Below, piece after piece: positions 36,301 through 49,200 of a stretch of 64,000 nucleotides of DNA. The notes under the pieces were generated by a model that did not search any database, was not told the DNA's origin, and was given only the letters and a program-made list of their open reading frames with translations. How positions within the stretch are numbered: the first letter of the stretch is position 1; the number at the start of each line of letters is the position of its first letter. Position numbers and translations under genes: made by a program. Source of the DNA: Dipteris shenzhenensis (Eukaryota > Polypodiophyta > Polypodiopsida > Gleicheniales); the NCBI GenBank assembly GCA_047967505.1, contig CM106541.1, one strand, 5' to 3'.

Positions 36301-39300
36301 AGGTGCATAGACAATTGGAAGAATACCTCAAGTTGGGGCAGATTCAACCAAGTTTCTCACCTTTTGCTTCGCCAGTGATATTAAAGAAGAAAAAGGATGA
36401 TACGTTTCGCCTCTGTATAGATTACAGAGCACTGAATAATATCACTGTTAAGCACAGGTATCTGATGGCTCGGATTGATCATTTGCTAGATGCATTACAT
36501 GGAGCCGTAATTTTTAGTAAGATAGATCTTAAATGTGGCTGCCATCAAATCCGGATTAGAGCCGAGGATGTGCATAAAACCGCTTTTAGAAGCAGGTTTG
36601 GTCATTATGAGTTTTTGGTAATGCCCTTCGGACTTAGCAATGCTCCAGCCACCTTCGTCATGCTTATGAACGATTTACTACGTCCGTATATCGGAAAGTT
36701 CGTAGTACATTTTATTGACGATATCTTGATATTCAGTAAAAGTGTTACTGAGCATCATGAACACTTAAGGATAGTGTTCGGTACTTTGAGGAAAGCCAAT
36801 CTTTATGTGAATAAAAAGAAGACTATACTGTGCATGGTTAGGCTTGAATATTTAGAGTTCATAATTACTCCACAGGGGGTAGAAATGGATCCGAAGAAAG
36901 TGGCTGCGATACTAACTTGGCCAATCCCTCAGAGTCTGACCGCGTTGCGATCATTCTTGGGATTTGTCCAGTTTTATAGAAGGCATATCAAAGGATATTC
37001 CAGAATAGTATCGCCATTGACTGATCTGACCTCAGATAAAGTACCTTTTATTTGGGGACAGAATCAACAAGAAAGTTTTAACACCATAAAACAAGCTGTG
37101 GTCTCACGACCGGTGTTAAAAATAGTTGATCCCCAGAAACCGTTGTTCCTAGAAACCAATGCAAGTGGCATTGCGGTAGGAGCAGTTCTCCTGCAAGAGG
37201 GAAGGCCAGTAGCCTTTGAAAGCAAGAAGCTTTCTCCCTCTCAAAGGAATTGGCCAACTCATGAATTGGAGTTGTATGCTGTTATCCATGCTTTGAAAAC
37301 ATGGAGGCATTATTGAGAGGGGGAAGAGAAGTGGAAGTGAGCAAGAGAGTGAGAGTGAGAGAGAGACACTCTAGTGCGGGTGTGAAGTGATAGTGAGCCA
37401 CACCACAAACTCACTTATGTTTTATTAGGATTAGGTTTACCCTATGACTGTCTTAGGACAGTCATAGGTATCCTATCTTTTAAAGAAGGGTTGGCAATGT
37501 GCCTTTATCCCAACAACCTCCCACCTAAAGGCCAATGTGCCTAAAGGGGAGAAAAGAATAAAAATTACAGCAATATACAGTTACTGTATACAAGACCATA
37601 AAATAAGAATGGTCTCATCCTAATCCCATGATGTGGCGGCAATGTGCAAACCGCTCTGTAGGCAAGCTCTTAGTGAGCAAATCTGCAGGATTATCATCAG
37701 TATGCACTTTCACAAGCTCAAGTCGCTTGTCTTCCAGTACCTCCCTGATGAAATGATATTTCACTCCTATGTGCTTGGTCTTCTGATGAAAGACCGGATT
37801 CTTTGCCAACATGATAGCACTCTGACTATCACAATGCAAAACTGGCATATCTCCTGTAATGCCCAAATCTCCCACCAGCCGAGTAAGCCATATTGCTTCC
37901 TTGCAAGCCTCAGTGGCTGCAACATATTCAGCTTCTGTGGTTGACAGTGCAACGCATTTCTGCAACCGAGACACCCATGATATAGCACCTCCTGCAAATG
38001 TGAAAATATAACCGGTAGTAGACTTCCGGTTATCCGCATTCCCTGCATAGTCTGAATCTGTAAAACCATGCACCAATGCATCCTGCCTACCATAGCATAT
38101 GCACAAGTCTTTGGTACCCTTGAGATACCTCAAGACACCTTTCACTGCTTCCCAATGCCGCTTGCCTGGATTTGCCATATACCTGCTGATGACTCCCACC
38201 GCAAAAGCAATATCCGGACGAGTGGCAACCATGGCATACATCAAAGATCCAACTGCAGATGCATACGGAACCTTGGCCATTTCAGCCTTATCATCATCTG
38301 ATCTGGGGCTGTCCTTACTGCTGAGTTTTAAATGTGGAGGCAACGGTGTACTAATGGACTTCCCCCCCTCCATTTTAAACCTCTGCAGTACTTTGTCAAT
38401 ATACTCTTTCTGTGACAGAAACAAAAGTTTCTTGGACCTGTCACGAGTAATACGCATGCCAAGAATATGATTTGCATCACCCAAGTCTTTCATGTCAAAA
38501 GACTTATGCAGTTGTTTCTTCAAAGTACTAATCTCATGCTGAGATTTACTGGCAATAAGCATGTCATCCACATATAGAATGAGTAGCATCAAACTGCCAT
38601 CCTTTGCCCGTTTGGTGTACAAGCAATGATCAGTCTCACACCGATGATACCCTTGGGACTGCATGAAGGCATCAAACTTCTTGTACCATTCTCTTGGCGC
38701 CTGCTTAAGTCCATACAAGCTCCTTTTGAGCTTACACACAAGCTGCTCTTTCCCTTTAACAGCATATCCCTCTGGCTGACTCATATAGATCTCATCATGG
38801 AGATCTCCGTGAAGAAAAGCTGTCTTCACATCCATCTGACATAAATCCATGTCATCATGAGCAACAAGAGCTAACACTGCTCTCAAAGTAGTCATTTTGA
38901 CTACAGGGGAAAAAATCTCATCAAAGTCAATGCCCTTCTCCTACTTAAATCCCTTGGCAACCAATCTGGCCTTATACCTCGGTAAAGCATTTGAATCCAC
39001 TTTGACTTTGTAAACCCACTTGCATGGCAAAACTTTTCTGCCTGCAGGTAACTGCACCAAGTCCCATGTATCATTCTGAAGTAGGGAGTCCATTTCTGAC
39101 TGCATGGCTTTCTCCCACTTCTTTTTCTCTGTTCTTCCCATAGCTTCCTTGAAGCTGGAAGGCTCACCACAATCAGTCAGCATGATAAAATCAGCCACAT
39201 TATTGGCTCCTGGAACAAACCTGGCAGGAGGCCGTTGTGCACGGGTGCTCCTCCTCACAAAATGTTCCGGATTAGGCTGCTGTTCAGCCTGTTCTTCATG

Positions 39301-42300
39301 CATGACGGGTGGCTGTACCACCATATCTGGCTGTTCTACAGCCCCATCTGTTGGCACATCCAGTGGTGCATCATTGGCAAAATTATCTGGCTGATTTTCA
39401 GCCTGCATACCCTCTTGAACAGGGTGATCTGCAGCAGCCTGCTGCTGCATATAAATGGGCATATTTTGCTGTCCAACATCATCATAAATAACCCTCCTGT
39501 ATTCCACAGGTTGCACGGGTTCCTTGTGTACACTATCTTCTTTAAAGATGACATCATTGCTGCGTATAATCTTCCGTTTAACGGGATCCCATAATCTGTA
39601 CCCCATTTCACCTTCGTCACCATAACCCATAAAGATGCATCTGATAGACTTTGGATCCAGTTTGGTGCGTAGTTCTTTGCGTACATGAGCAAAGCACTCG
39701 CAGCCAAATACACGTAAGTGCTTATATGAGGGTGGCTTGCCAGACCACACCTCCTCTGGCACTTTCAACTCCAAAGCCTTGTTTGGCGACCTGTTAATAA
39801 TGTGAACTGCTGTTTGCACGGCTTCTGCCCAAAAGCCATGGGGTAATGCAGCATAAGACAACATACATCGAACCTTCTCCTGAACAGTTCGATTCATCCG
39901 CTCACTTGCACCATTTTGAGATGCATTATGAGGGGCTGTGAGTTCCTGTTTGATGCCCTTAGCTTGACAAAACTGCACAAAAGCATGTGACACATACTCA
40001 CCCCCATTATCGGATCTGAGGCATTTCAGCCTACGACCTGTCCGATTCTCAACCTGAGCGACAAACTTCTTGAAAGCATATAAGGCATCTCCCTTATGCT
40101 TCAAGAAATAGACCCACACCTTACGTGTGGCATCATCAATGAAAGTAATAAAATATTTTGCACCCCCTAGTAGCTGTGGCATCTCACACAAATCAGTGTG
40201 CACTAGATCAAGTGGTGCTCTATTCTGGGGAGTTCTCCTCTTATGAGGAGTGACAGAGTGCTTGCCAAATATACAATGATCACAAGTAGGCAAATCTGAA
40301 AAAGAGAGAGGCGGCAGATAACCCAAACGTGACAGTTCTTGCATTCCTTTCACAGACATGTGTCCCAACCGACTATGCCACAATGAAACCTTTGGCAGCT
40401 CGGTTATGGCAACAACATGATTACCCACACTGGAAACATAAAGAGGATACAAGGTATCACTCTTAAAACCCTCAGCCACTACAGTCTGGCCATCAGTAAT
40501 CACCCATTTGGAATCCCCAAATGTGGTGTGGTAACCACTGTCATCTAATAAGCCAGTGCTAATCAGATTTTTCTTGATTTGCGGCACATGGCGAACACCA
40601 TCAAGCATAAATGACTGTCCATCAGGAAATACTATCTGTATACTGCCAATCCCTGCAATCTGACATGCATAGTTGTTCCCAAGATGAACAACTCCATGAG
40701 TACCTGTGTAGGAAGTAAACCACTCCCTATGAGGAGTAACATGAAAAGAGGCACCTGAATCCAAGAGCCAGGTGTGCATGTCATGGCCATCAATAACCAA
40801 AGCATGTGCTATTACAGCAGAAGAGCATAAAACATCATGTATGTCACTGTCACTGTCCTCTGCTGCAACATTCACTGCATCCAAGTCATCTGCCTTGGCC
40901 TTGCCTTTGCCTTTGCTTGCATTTCCTGCATCCTTTGTTTCAGCCTTCTTGGCTTTCTGATCCCGTATGAACTTGAAGCACTTCGACTTCACATGTCCCT
41001 TCTTGCCACAATAAAAGCATTCAATGTCCTTTTTGCCACGGCACTGACTGCGGGATTTGGACTTACTAGCAGATCTCCCCTTCTGCTGAGTCCTGCCTCT
41101 GTCCTGTACCTGCAAAGCATTTGAAGACTTGCTGCCCGCATTATTCTTCCTGCTCATCTCCTCCATAAGGAGAGAGCTCTCTACATCAGCATAAATAAGA
41201 GTGGCATTCGAGTTTGACAGGGTGGTCTTGAAAGTGTCCCAACTCTCAGGGAGGGTACACAGCAAGAAAGTAGCCTTGAACTCCTCATCAAGGTTCAACC
41301 CCTGTGCAATCAGCTGTGTAAAGATAGCATTGAACTCACTCAAGTGTGAGGTCATAGCTGTACCTTCCTTCATGCGAAGATCAACCAGCTTCTTCAGCCA
41401 ATAAACCTTACTGGCTGAGCTCTTTTGGGCATATAATTCTTCTAGTCTTTGCCATAGACCATAAGAGGTCTTTTCAGCCTGTACATTGAACACAAGAGTG
41501 TCTGAAATAGTGAGCATGATAGCTGCCCTCGCGGACAAATCAAGCTCTTCCCAGTCATCAGCTGCCATATCAGATGGCTTGACACCCTTCACCCTTATGG
41601 GCTTAGCAATCTTCTTTAACAGAAGTACATTCAAGCACTGTTCTGCCCATAATGCATAGTTATGTGCTCCTTCCAGTTTCTTTATGTTCAGAATTGAAGA
41701 ATCACCTCCTCCTGATGCCATATCAGATGAGGAAAGTACCTGACTCCCTGGAAGTAAAAAAGGCTGAATAAAGGTTCTGATTTCTCAGAAAAGGCCTGCT
41801 CTATTCTAGAGCCAGAAGCACTCTCAATGGTGCTGTTTTTTACTGTCAGTAAAATCTGCAGCAAAACAGTAAATGTCCCTGCAACTACTGTACCTTCTGA
41901 CAAACTGTTCTGAGCTCAGAGAGGCAGAAAAAACAGTAATTTCAGACTGCTGCTACTCAACAAGTGCTTAACAGTGCATAATCATCTGACAAAACCACCA
42001 ACACTGCTGTAAACACTGCTGTACTGACTGTACTGATCACTTCTCTCACCTCAGATGAGGTCTTGCACTGAGTTAAATTGCAGAAACCACTTGACTAACA
42101 CCCCAAAAAAAAAAAAAAAAACAGTAAATGATCCTTCAGCCTGTCACAAAGCCTGCAACAGTAAATGGGATAAATCCCAAGCAATCACCCTTATACCAAG
42201 GGAAGAAAATGCATCTGAAGATCTCTATCGGTAACCGAAGTGCTATCAAACAAAGTCTGGGCAAAAGCCCCTTGATCTGACACCTGAATCAAGTGGAGAA

Positions 42301-45300
42301 CACCTCAACACTGAGGTAGCATGCAATATGAAATCTCCTGACACTTGTACCTGACAATGTGCAATGCATAGACTGCCCCTGTGTACTCAGTAACAACACA
42401 AATCACAACGTACAAACACCAAGAAGAAAATCTTTTGAGCACTGTCAACGATGGGCAGTTAGGGACCGAGTAAACTCGATGCGCCCTGACCAAGCGTGGC
42501 TCAACTGAGATTTTCAAAGTGCGTACAAAGAATGTGACCTGCAACAAATGTCACCAAATGCACTGCGGAAACAAAGCAAATGTGTGCTCCCTGGCTACAC
42601 ACTGCCTCAAGGCATATACTGCAAACACATCCAGGCAAAAGCCCTTTGAAAAGATCACCCAAAACTGAGAATTGCACTCAGTAAATGCATAGAAGCTTCT
42701 GCAAAACAAGCATCTGACCTTCCTGAATGACAAGTAACTGCACAAACACCACCACTGTGGCACAAGTCACCTCAAGCGTGAGTGACACGAGAGTACCTGA
42801 TGTACCCCAACAAATGCACAGTATACTGCTAGAATGCTTCAGGAATGTATCAGAAATACTGCATGTACTGCGCGTACATGCACAAAACAGAGTGCTTCAG
42901 CACTATTCCTCTTCCAATCAGAAAATCTGCTGTACTTTTTAGTACCTGCAAAGTACCTGCTGTACTTCTGTCCTTGCAGCAGCACGCTTCCCCCCAAATA
43001 AAAATCGAGTTGAGTCTTTGCAGCAAAACAAACAAGTCCTGCTGTACTTCTGTACCCTGCTGTCGACGCCAACCGTACTGTACCTGCAGGTGGATGAAGG
43101 ACTGTCGTCCGTACAGTTGTACGGCAGTCCGTACGACTGTACGGACAGTCCGTACGGCTGTTGTGGAATAGCTGCGCCGCGCAGCTATGGAGCTGCCTGA
43201 TGCAGTATCGCAACCCGACAACGCCCTGATCTGCTGCCCTGCGCCCTCACAATGCCTCGAAAGGCTTAGCAGCTAGTAGCAGCTGCTATGCAGCTGCTGG
43301 CTGCTAGCTGGATGCGGCGCCTCGAGCTGCAACTAGCAGCTCCTGTGCACGGAGACCCGCGACCAGCGACCACCACCGTGACCACGATCTGACCTCGATC
43401 TGACCCGCGCCCGCGCTGTCGCACTGTTCGCCGCCGCCTGCGCACTGTTCGTCGCAGTCCGTCCGTACAGTTGTACGGACGACGTACGGCCGTACGGATC
43501 TGGCCGTACGTCCGTACGGAAGGGAGGCTTGGGAGAGGAGGCTTGGGAGAGGAGGCTCTGATACCAGTTGAGAGGGGGAAGAGAAGTGGAAGTGAGCAAG
43601 AGAGTGAGAGTGAGAGAGAGACACTTTAGTGCGGGTGTGAAGTGATAGTGAGCCACACCACAAACTCACTTATGTTTTATTAGGATTAGGTTTACCCTAT
43701 GACTGTCTTAGGACAGTCATAGGTATCCTATCTTTTAAAGAAGGGTTGGCAATGTGCCTTTACCCCAACAATTATCTGTATGGTTCAGAGTTTTATGTGG
43801 ATGTAGATCATGATACTCTGAAACATTTTTGTAAACAACCTGACTTGAGGGGCCGCCAAGCTAGGTGGGCAGAGCTCATGCAGGAGTTTAATCTAACGAC
43901 TCGATACCGAAGAGGAAAAGATAATAAGGTGGCTGATGCATTGTCTCGCATTATGCACAACCTGAGTTTCACGGTATTAGAGAGTGCTCTAATGACCGAG
44001 ATCAGAGAAACTCAAAAGGTGGACGAGTTTGTCCAGAGCTTATGGCCTAAAGCTCATGTGTTAAAACCCGGGGAAAGTGAAAAGGATAACCTGGCATCCA
44101 GAAAAGGCCAAACTTATGCAAGATATACCATAAGGGATGGTATGCTAGTTAGAAATAGCAAGGTTGTAGTACCTGGTCAGAATGATCTCAGGCAGAGAGT
44201 CATTCGACAATGCCATGATAGCCCATGTGTGGGACATCCAGGTGTCGAGAAGACATATGATCTCGTGAAGCGAGATTTCTTTTGGCCAAAGATGAAAAAG
44301 CATATTCATGAATATGTGACACGGTGTTTCTTGTGTCAGGTAAGTAAGGCCGAGCGGGTGAAGCCACCCGGACTTTTATAGCCCTTGGAAATACCACTAA
44401 GTAAGTGGGAGAGCATTTCCATGGACTTTATTGTAGGACTACCTGCAACACAAGGAGGATATAATTCTATCCTTGTGGTGGTTGATCGTCTAACCAAGAT
44501 GGCTCACTTCATTCCGACTAGAGAGTTTGTTAGTGCCCCGCAAGTGGCGGATTTGTTTATTAGACATATATTTCGTCTGCATGGATTGCCTAGATCCATA
44601 GTGTCAGACAGAGATGTCAGATTTACCAGTCATTTTTGGACAGCGGTATTTGAGACACTAAGGACTGAGTTGGGAATGAGTAGTGAGGATCATCCTGAGA
44701 CGGATGGTCAGACGGAGAGAGTCAACCAGACTTTAGAGGATATGCTGAGGGCATATGTGTCATTAAGGCAACATACATGGGACAAGTGGTTGCCATTGTT
44801 GGAGTTTGCCTACAATGATAGGAAACATTCATCTACCGGGTTTAGTCCGTTTGAGCTGAACTATGGTTATAGACCAGCCAATCCGACTATAGTTTGAGTA
44901 CCTCAGAAAGTGCCTAGTGCCGCGAATGTTGTAGTTCAGATGCGGGAGATGCTAGCACTTGCGAGAGCTAATATCCGTCAGGCTATGGATAGAGCCAAAG
45001 TGTATGCGGATGAAAATCGGTCTATAAGAGTATTTGAAGAAGGAGAAAAAGTTTTTCTCAGAGTCCCTTCGCACTCGAAGTCGTCGACTTCAGGAGAGTG
45101 TGCTAAGTTATCACCTCGATACTGTGGGCCGTGGTTAATTCTAAAGAGAATAGGTAGTGTAGCCTATAAATTAGAATTGCCAAAGGGGTGTAAGGTGCAC
45201 CCGGTTTTTGATCAATGCTAATACCTTCAGAAGAAATCTTGTGTCCTAAGTAAATGATCTCCTTCATGTTTCGCGCTTAAAGAAATTTTTGCATACAGGT

Positions 45301-46172
45301 GACTCACTAATCGAAGGTGTGGTTTTGTTTCAAGAGATAGAGGATATTGCAAGGCGCCAGCCAACAAGAATCCTGGACCGAGGAACAATGCAGATACGAA
45401 ATCGGAAGATACCCATGGTGTTGGTTGCATGGCATGGTCAGCCTCTATCGGAAGCTACCTGGGAATCCGTATACCAGTTACGGAGAGCGTTCCCAGATTT
45501 CATCATCGAGGACGCTGATGCTTGAAGAGGGAAGGAATGTTATGCTCTAGCCGGGATAGCATGACCTCGGATAGATCAGAGGGCATTTTCTCTTAGATGA
45601 CCAACTTTTGTAATAGTTAATGTGCGTAATTGAAATGGTCAAGAGAAGTAACTGCCAAGGTCCTAGGTGAGGGCGGAATGGCATTGACTAGATAGTTCTG
45701 AGTGCTAAGGCCTAGGTGCACCTAAATGTGCAATAATGCCAAGGGGCAAGTGGTTTTTAATGTGCCCCAAGAGAGGGGTAAAAAGGTGCACCAAGTGGAG
45801 AGGCTATAATGATGACATTTGGCAAAGAGAACTATCTAGGGAATTGAGGGTCTCATGGATAGGTATGAATGAAATAACGTACGTAATCTGACGATTTACT
45901 ATCCTTGAGAATAGGCTGGGTGGAATAACAGATAGCCATCGCCCGTGATTGTTTCAACGACGAGCAAGAGATTCAGGCAGCAGATAAAAACGTGGATAGA
46001 TAAAGTCGTTTACATCCCATCATGTAAATTTATGAGCATATAAATATACTGCACTGGATATTAACAAAAAAAAAGTGTGTGTGTGTAGAGAGAGAGAGAG
46101 AGGTTGGCAACAAGGCAATAAGGCGACATATATATATATAATACATAGAGAGAGAGAGAGAAGCTCTGCAAT

Positions 46173-46212
<40 letters not shown>

Positions 46213-49200
46213 CTTTGCAATTGGAAAAAAGTTATGAAGGGATGTCACACGAGAGAAGATTGCTATAGAAATCACAAATTATCTTAAAAGTCTTGAACGT
46301 TTGAGATTTATAAATGAAACCTTAAGTTTTATTAAAGGTAATCTATGATCGCAACTTTGAGACCAAGCGGAGCGGGTCTCTAGCCTGTTGTAGACGGATC
46401 AAGTTACTCATTAATAGTAAAAGAGGAAGTGGGTGAGGAAGTGGGTGCTTAAGTAGGATAAGAAAGGGGTGAAAAAGGGCGACGCAATCAATGTGGGAGC
46501 ACTAAATGGGGGATTAGAGTCCCTCGATGTAGATTGTAGCCTAAATCATGAACTATTTACTAATCCCTACAATATCATTAAACCAAAATGCCAATCCATT
46601 TTCATTGTGGGTCTGTGAGGCGTTTACCCATAAGCAATTTGCAATACCCATTTTCCACGTCTCGCCAAAGCTATTGATATATTACGACTTGTTGTTGACT
46701 TACCTTACCAATTCCACCCTTTCCATAAACTACTAACCACAATTGCCATAGCTCCTTACGGAACTATTGACATTTTCCATTGTGCTAGCTTAGTATGGAC
46801 TATGGAGATGCGCGCATGTGGGAAGCGTGTTTCGGGCACCCTATGGAGATGTAGCCCTTCTTCACAAGATATGCTTCACTTTTCTTGGAGTTGTAGGATC
46901 CATTTCTCTCTTCTTAATATCCACCAAGTTGGCATGTAAAAGTGTTGCTATACTCTTCATCTAGAAGACCTTTGAGTAAAACTTGTGCACCAAATACCTT
47001 TTCAAGTTGCACCCAAACTTCATGTGAAGTCTCACACCCATCAATATGATGAATGTATGAGTCACTAAGTCCCGATCCTATGATAGCAAGGGCCTTTTCA
47101 TATTGGACTATCCATTGTATTTCCCTTGGCTTCTTTTCTTTACCATCTGCAACATTCCAGATTCTTTTTTTCATGATGGTGAACTTCTTGTTCTCCATAA
47201 TCTTCTTGAAGTGTCCAAGCTTTATCTTGGTACCACAACATATCATCTTGATCATATCACATCCAAGCTCATCACTTACAATCTTTTTAGACATCAAGGT
47301 CAGGGTAGAGCACCAAATGAAAAGTGATGTTTGGGCAACTCCTTCACCTTGTGAAGACATGATATTGAGTAGGTCTTACCACTTGATATATTATTCAAGG
47401 GCAGTGTCTATAGTCACCAATCTCCCTTTGCAAATGGCACTCAAACATAGACAATGTAAACACCATCACTATAAATGACAAGTACCATGACACTTGTGGA
47501 GTCCATTTCGGAGTCAATACTTAGTCAAACAGAGATCTATTAGTGCAGCCAACTAAAACAGATATAGAACAAAATTTTTGACTAGTCAAACCTCTGCGAT
47601 GGTCAAAGTTTGACCATATTTTGACTGTTTCCCCCAAATCAAACAATTTGAAGCTGGAGGCCGAAATTGGAGCTGAAGGATGCACATCTAAGAGGGTTTT
47701 TTGGACAGAAATGAAGCTTGTATACTAGAGAGTGCCCCGACATGTGGTTTTGCCAATTGCTCCTCGGATATTGATCAATTCAAGCTCAAAATACATCAGT
47801 AGATAGCTCTTAGCATTGCCTAGCTTGGGCTATAAACGATTTGGGAATGGTTAAGCACATGACCTGAATTTATTTCGAAGCGACGCGCTGTGGTAGATCC
47901 AGGAACAATTTCATCGATCCCTCCGGTGAGGACGAGCACCTTGGAGCGGGGAAGAGGCTGCTTAAGTAGATTGAGAAATGGTGAAGCGGATGGTGCGAAT
48001 TTGATCCTCCAAGGATCAGCTCAAAAGAGTGCAAAGTGGAAAGATGAGAAAAAGGTGAGAAAAAGATGAAAGAATCTTGGAATCTAGGTTGCTATGGGCT
48101 AGGCTAGGCTCATGGAGGGTGAACCCACTCTGATACTACATGTTGGGGAGTGGGAGAGAAGGAGGACATCATGGAAGAGAGTGGGGGACCAAAGAGCAAA
48201 ATGTTCCATTGATTCGAGAGGAAGTCCTCTCTTTTATAGAATGGGAGAGAGGGTGGCCTAGATCATAGGCACCTCTCCTACATCAAAGGAAATCAATCCC
48301 TACATCATAGGGACTCCTAAATCTAAGGCACCTCCCCATGTGGGGGCCTTTGAATTACATCATCACTTGTGTAATGGTCTAGACACATCATAGCACTTAG
48401 TGTGCTACACACACACACACATGATCATAGGACAAGCCCTTGATCACACAGTCTACGCACAGGAGCATGAAGAAGATGCACGTCATGGTGGTCGAATCCA
48501 TTGTTACCTGCTCTTCGTTGCTATGCCCACTTGAGCTTTCTTTGTTACTTGTTTTGTGTGTGCGCTGTTTGGAGCTTGTTCCTCATAGTGTAGCTTGCCT
48601 CCAGTGTGCTTGTTGACTGTGTTGTGTCGGAGTTGCCGTGTCTCTTTCATTGCTACAGCTCATTGTAGTGTCATAGACGCTTGAGGTGCGACGTTGCCAT
48701 TGCTTGTACGGAAGCTTGCTTTTGCCACTACTTGTGTCTTCACATCCGAATAGTTGTGCCTTAGTTGCTGTCGCTCTGCCTTTGCTTGGGTCTTTGCCTG
48801 GCTGCTGGCTCATTGCTGTAGAGTTTGAGTTTTCGTGCTACGGTTCTAAGCGGTGATAGTTGCACAGTTGTAAATCAAAGGCATGTCGCCTGGTCCGAGT
48901 CGGTCCGTTGTTGGCTCTATGGCTGTGCCACTTATGTTGGTGTTAACAGCTAGTCTTCTTTCTTGTTGAAGTCGCACACTTGCTATAGATGCGTGGCTAT
49001 TGCTAGTAACTGCTTGCAACTGGTCTGCTTGAGTTTGCCAAATACTCTCTATCTCCATTACTCTCAACATCAGAATTCTCTCTCTCTCAAACACAAAGGA
49101 AAATAGATGGAGTACCTCACAAATCTTTACAAGAAGGGTAAGAACCTCTTAAATCTCTCATTGGAAGGATCTCTCACGAAATGGATCGAATGAAGCGGAA

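Larger units (their letters stand above)
37314..43770 (-). mobile_element. Copia-B, full-length, nearly intact
   Basis: Identical-length 202-bp LTRs (37314-37515 and 43569-43770) differ at two positions by my count. The target duplication attat (37309-37313 and 43771-43775) is perfect. The primer site lies beside the right LTR and the purine tract beside the left, so the element reads on the minus strand, opposite to its chromovirus host. One polyprotein frame of about 1368 codons has a single TAG. The leader of 1.85 kb is unusually long. Confidence 0.95.
33108..46014 (+). mobile_element. Ty3/gypsy chromovirus with copia-B inside it
   Basis: LTRs lie at 33108-33568 and 45538-46014. The target duplication tccca (33103-33107 and 46015-46019) is perfect. 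The order is primer site, gag-protease, reverse transcriptase, RNase H, integrase and chromodomain, which defines a chromovirus. I count about five substitutions between the LTRs plus one 16-bp insertion in the 3' LTR, so insertion was fairly recent. The coding region nevertheless has several stops. Copia-B sits within RNase H. Confidence 0.93.
23406..48450 (-). mobile_element. Copia-A, minus strand, split by later insertions
   Basis: The right end holds a 5' LTR (48141-48450), primer site (48125-48140) and gag (46914-47360). The left end holds a purine tract and 3' LTR (23406-24316). The two LTRs are of one family. The outer flanks are gtcta on both sides (23401-23405 and 48451-48455), as expected for one insertion with a 5-bp target duplication. 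Most of its pol is missing. LINEs, a chromovirus and copia-B fill the middle. One reservation is that the 5' LTR lacks about 10 terminal bases relative to the 3' LTR. Confidence 0.65.

Noticed and set aside
43304-43669. Overlapping open frames of about 110-120 residues near the copia-B 5' LTR
   Set aside because: They cross the LTR boundary and read palindromic, GC-rich leader; no domain.
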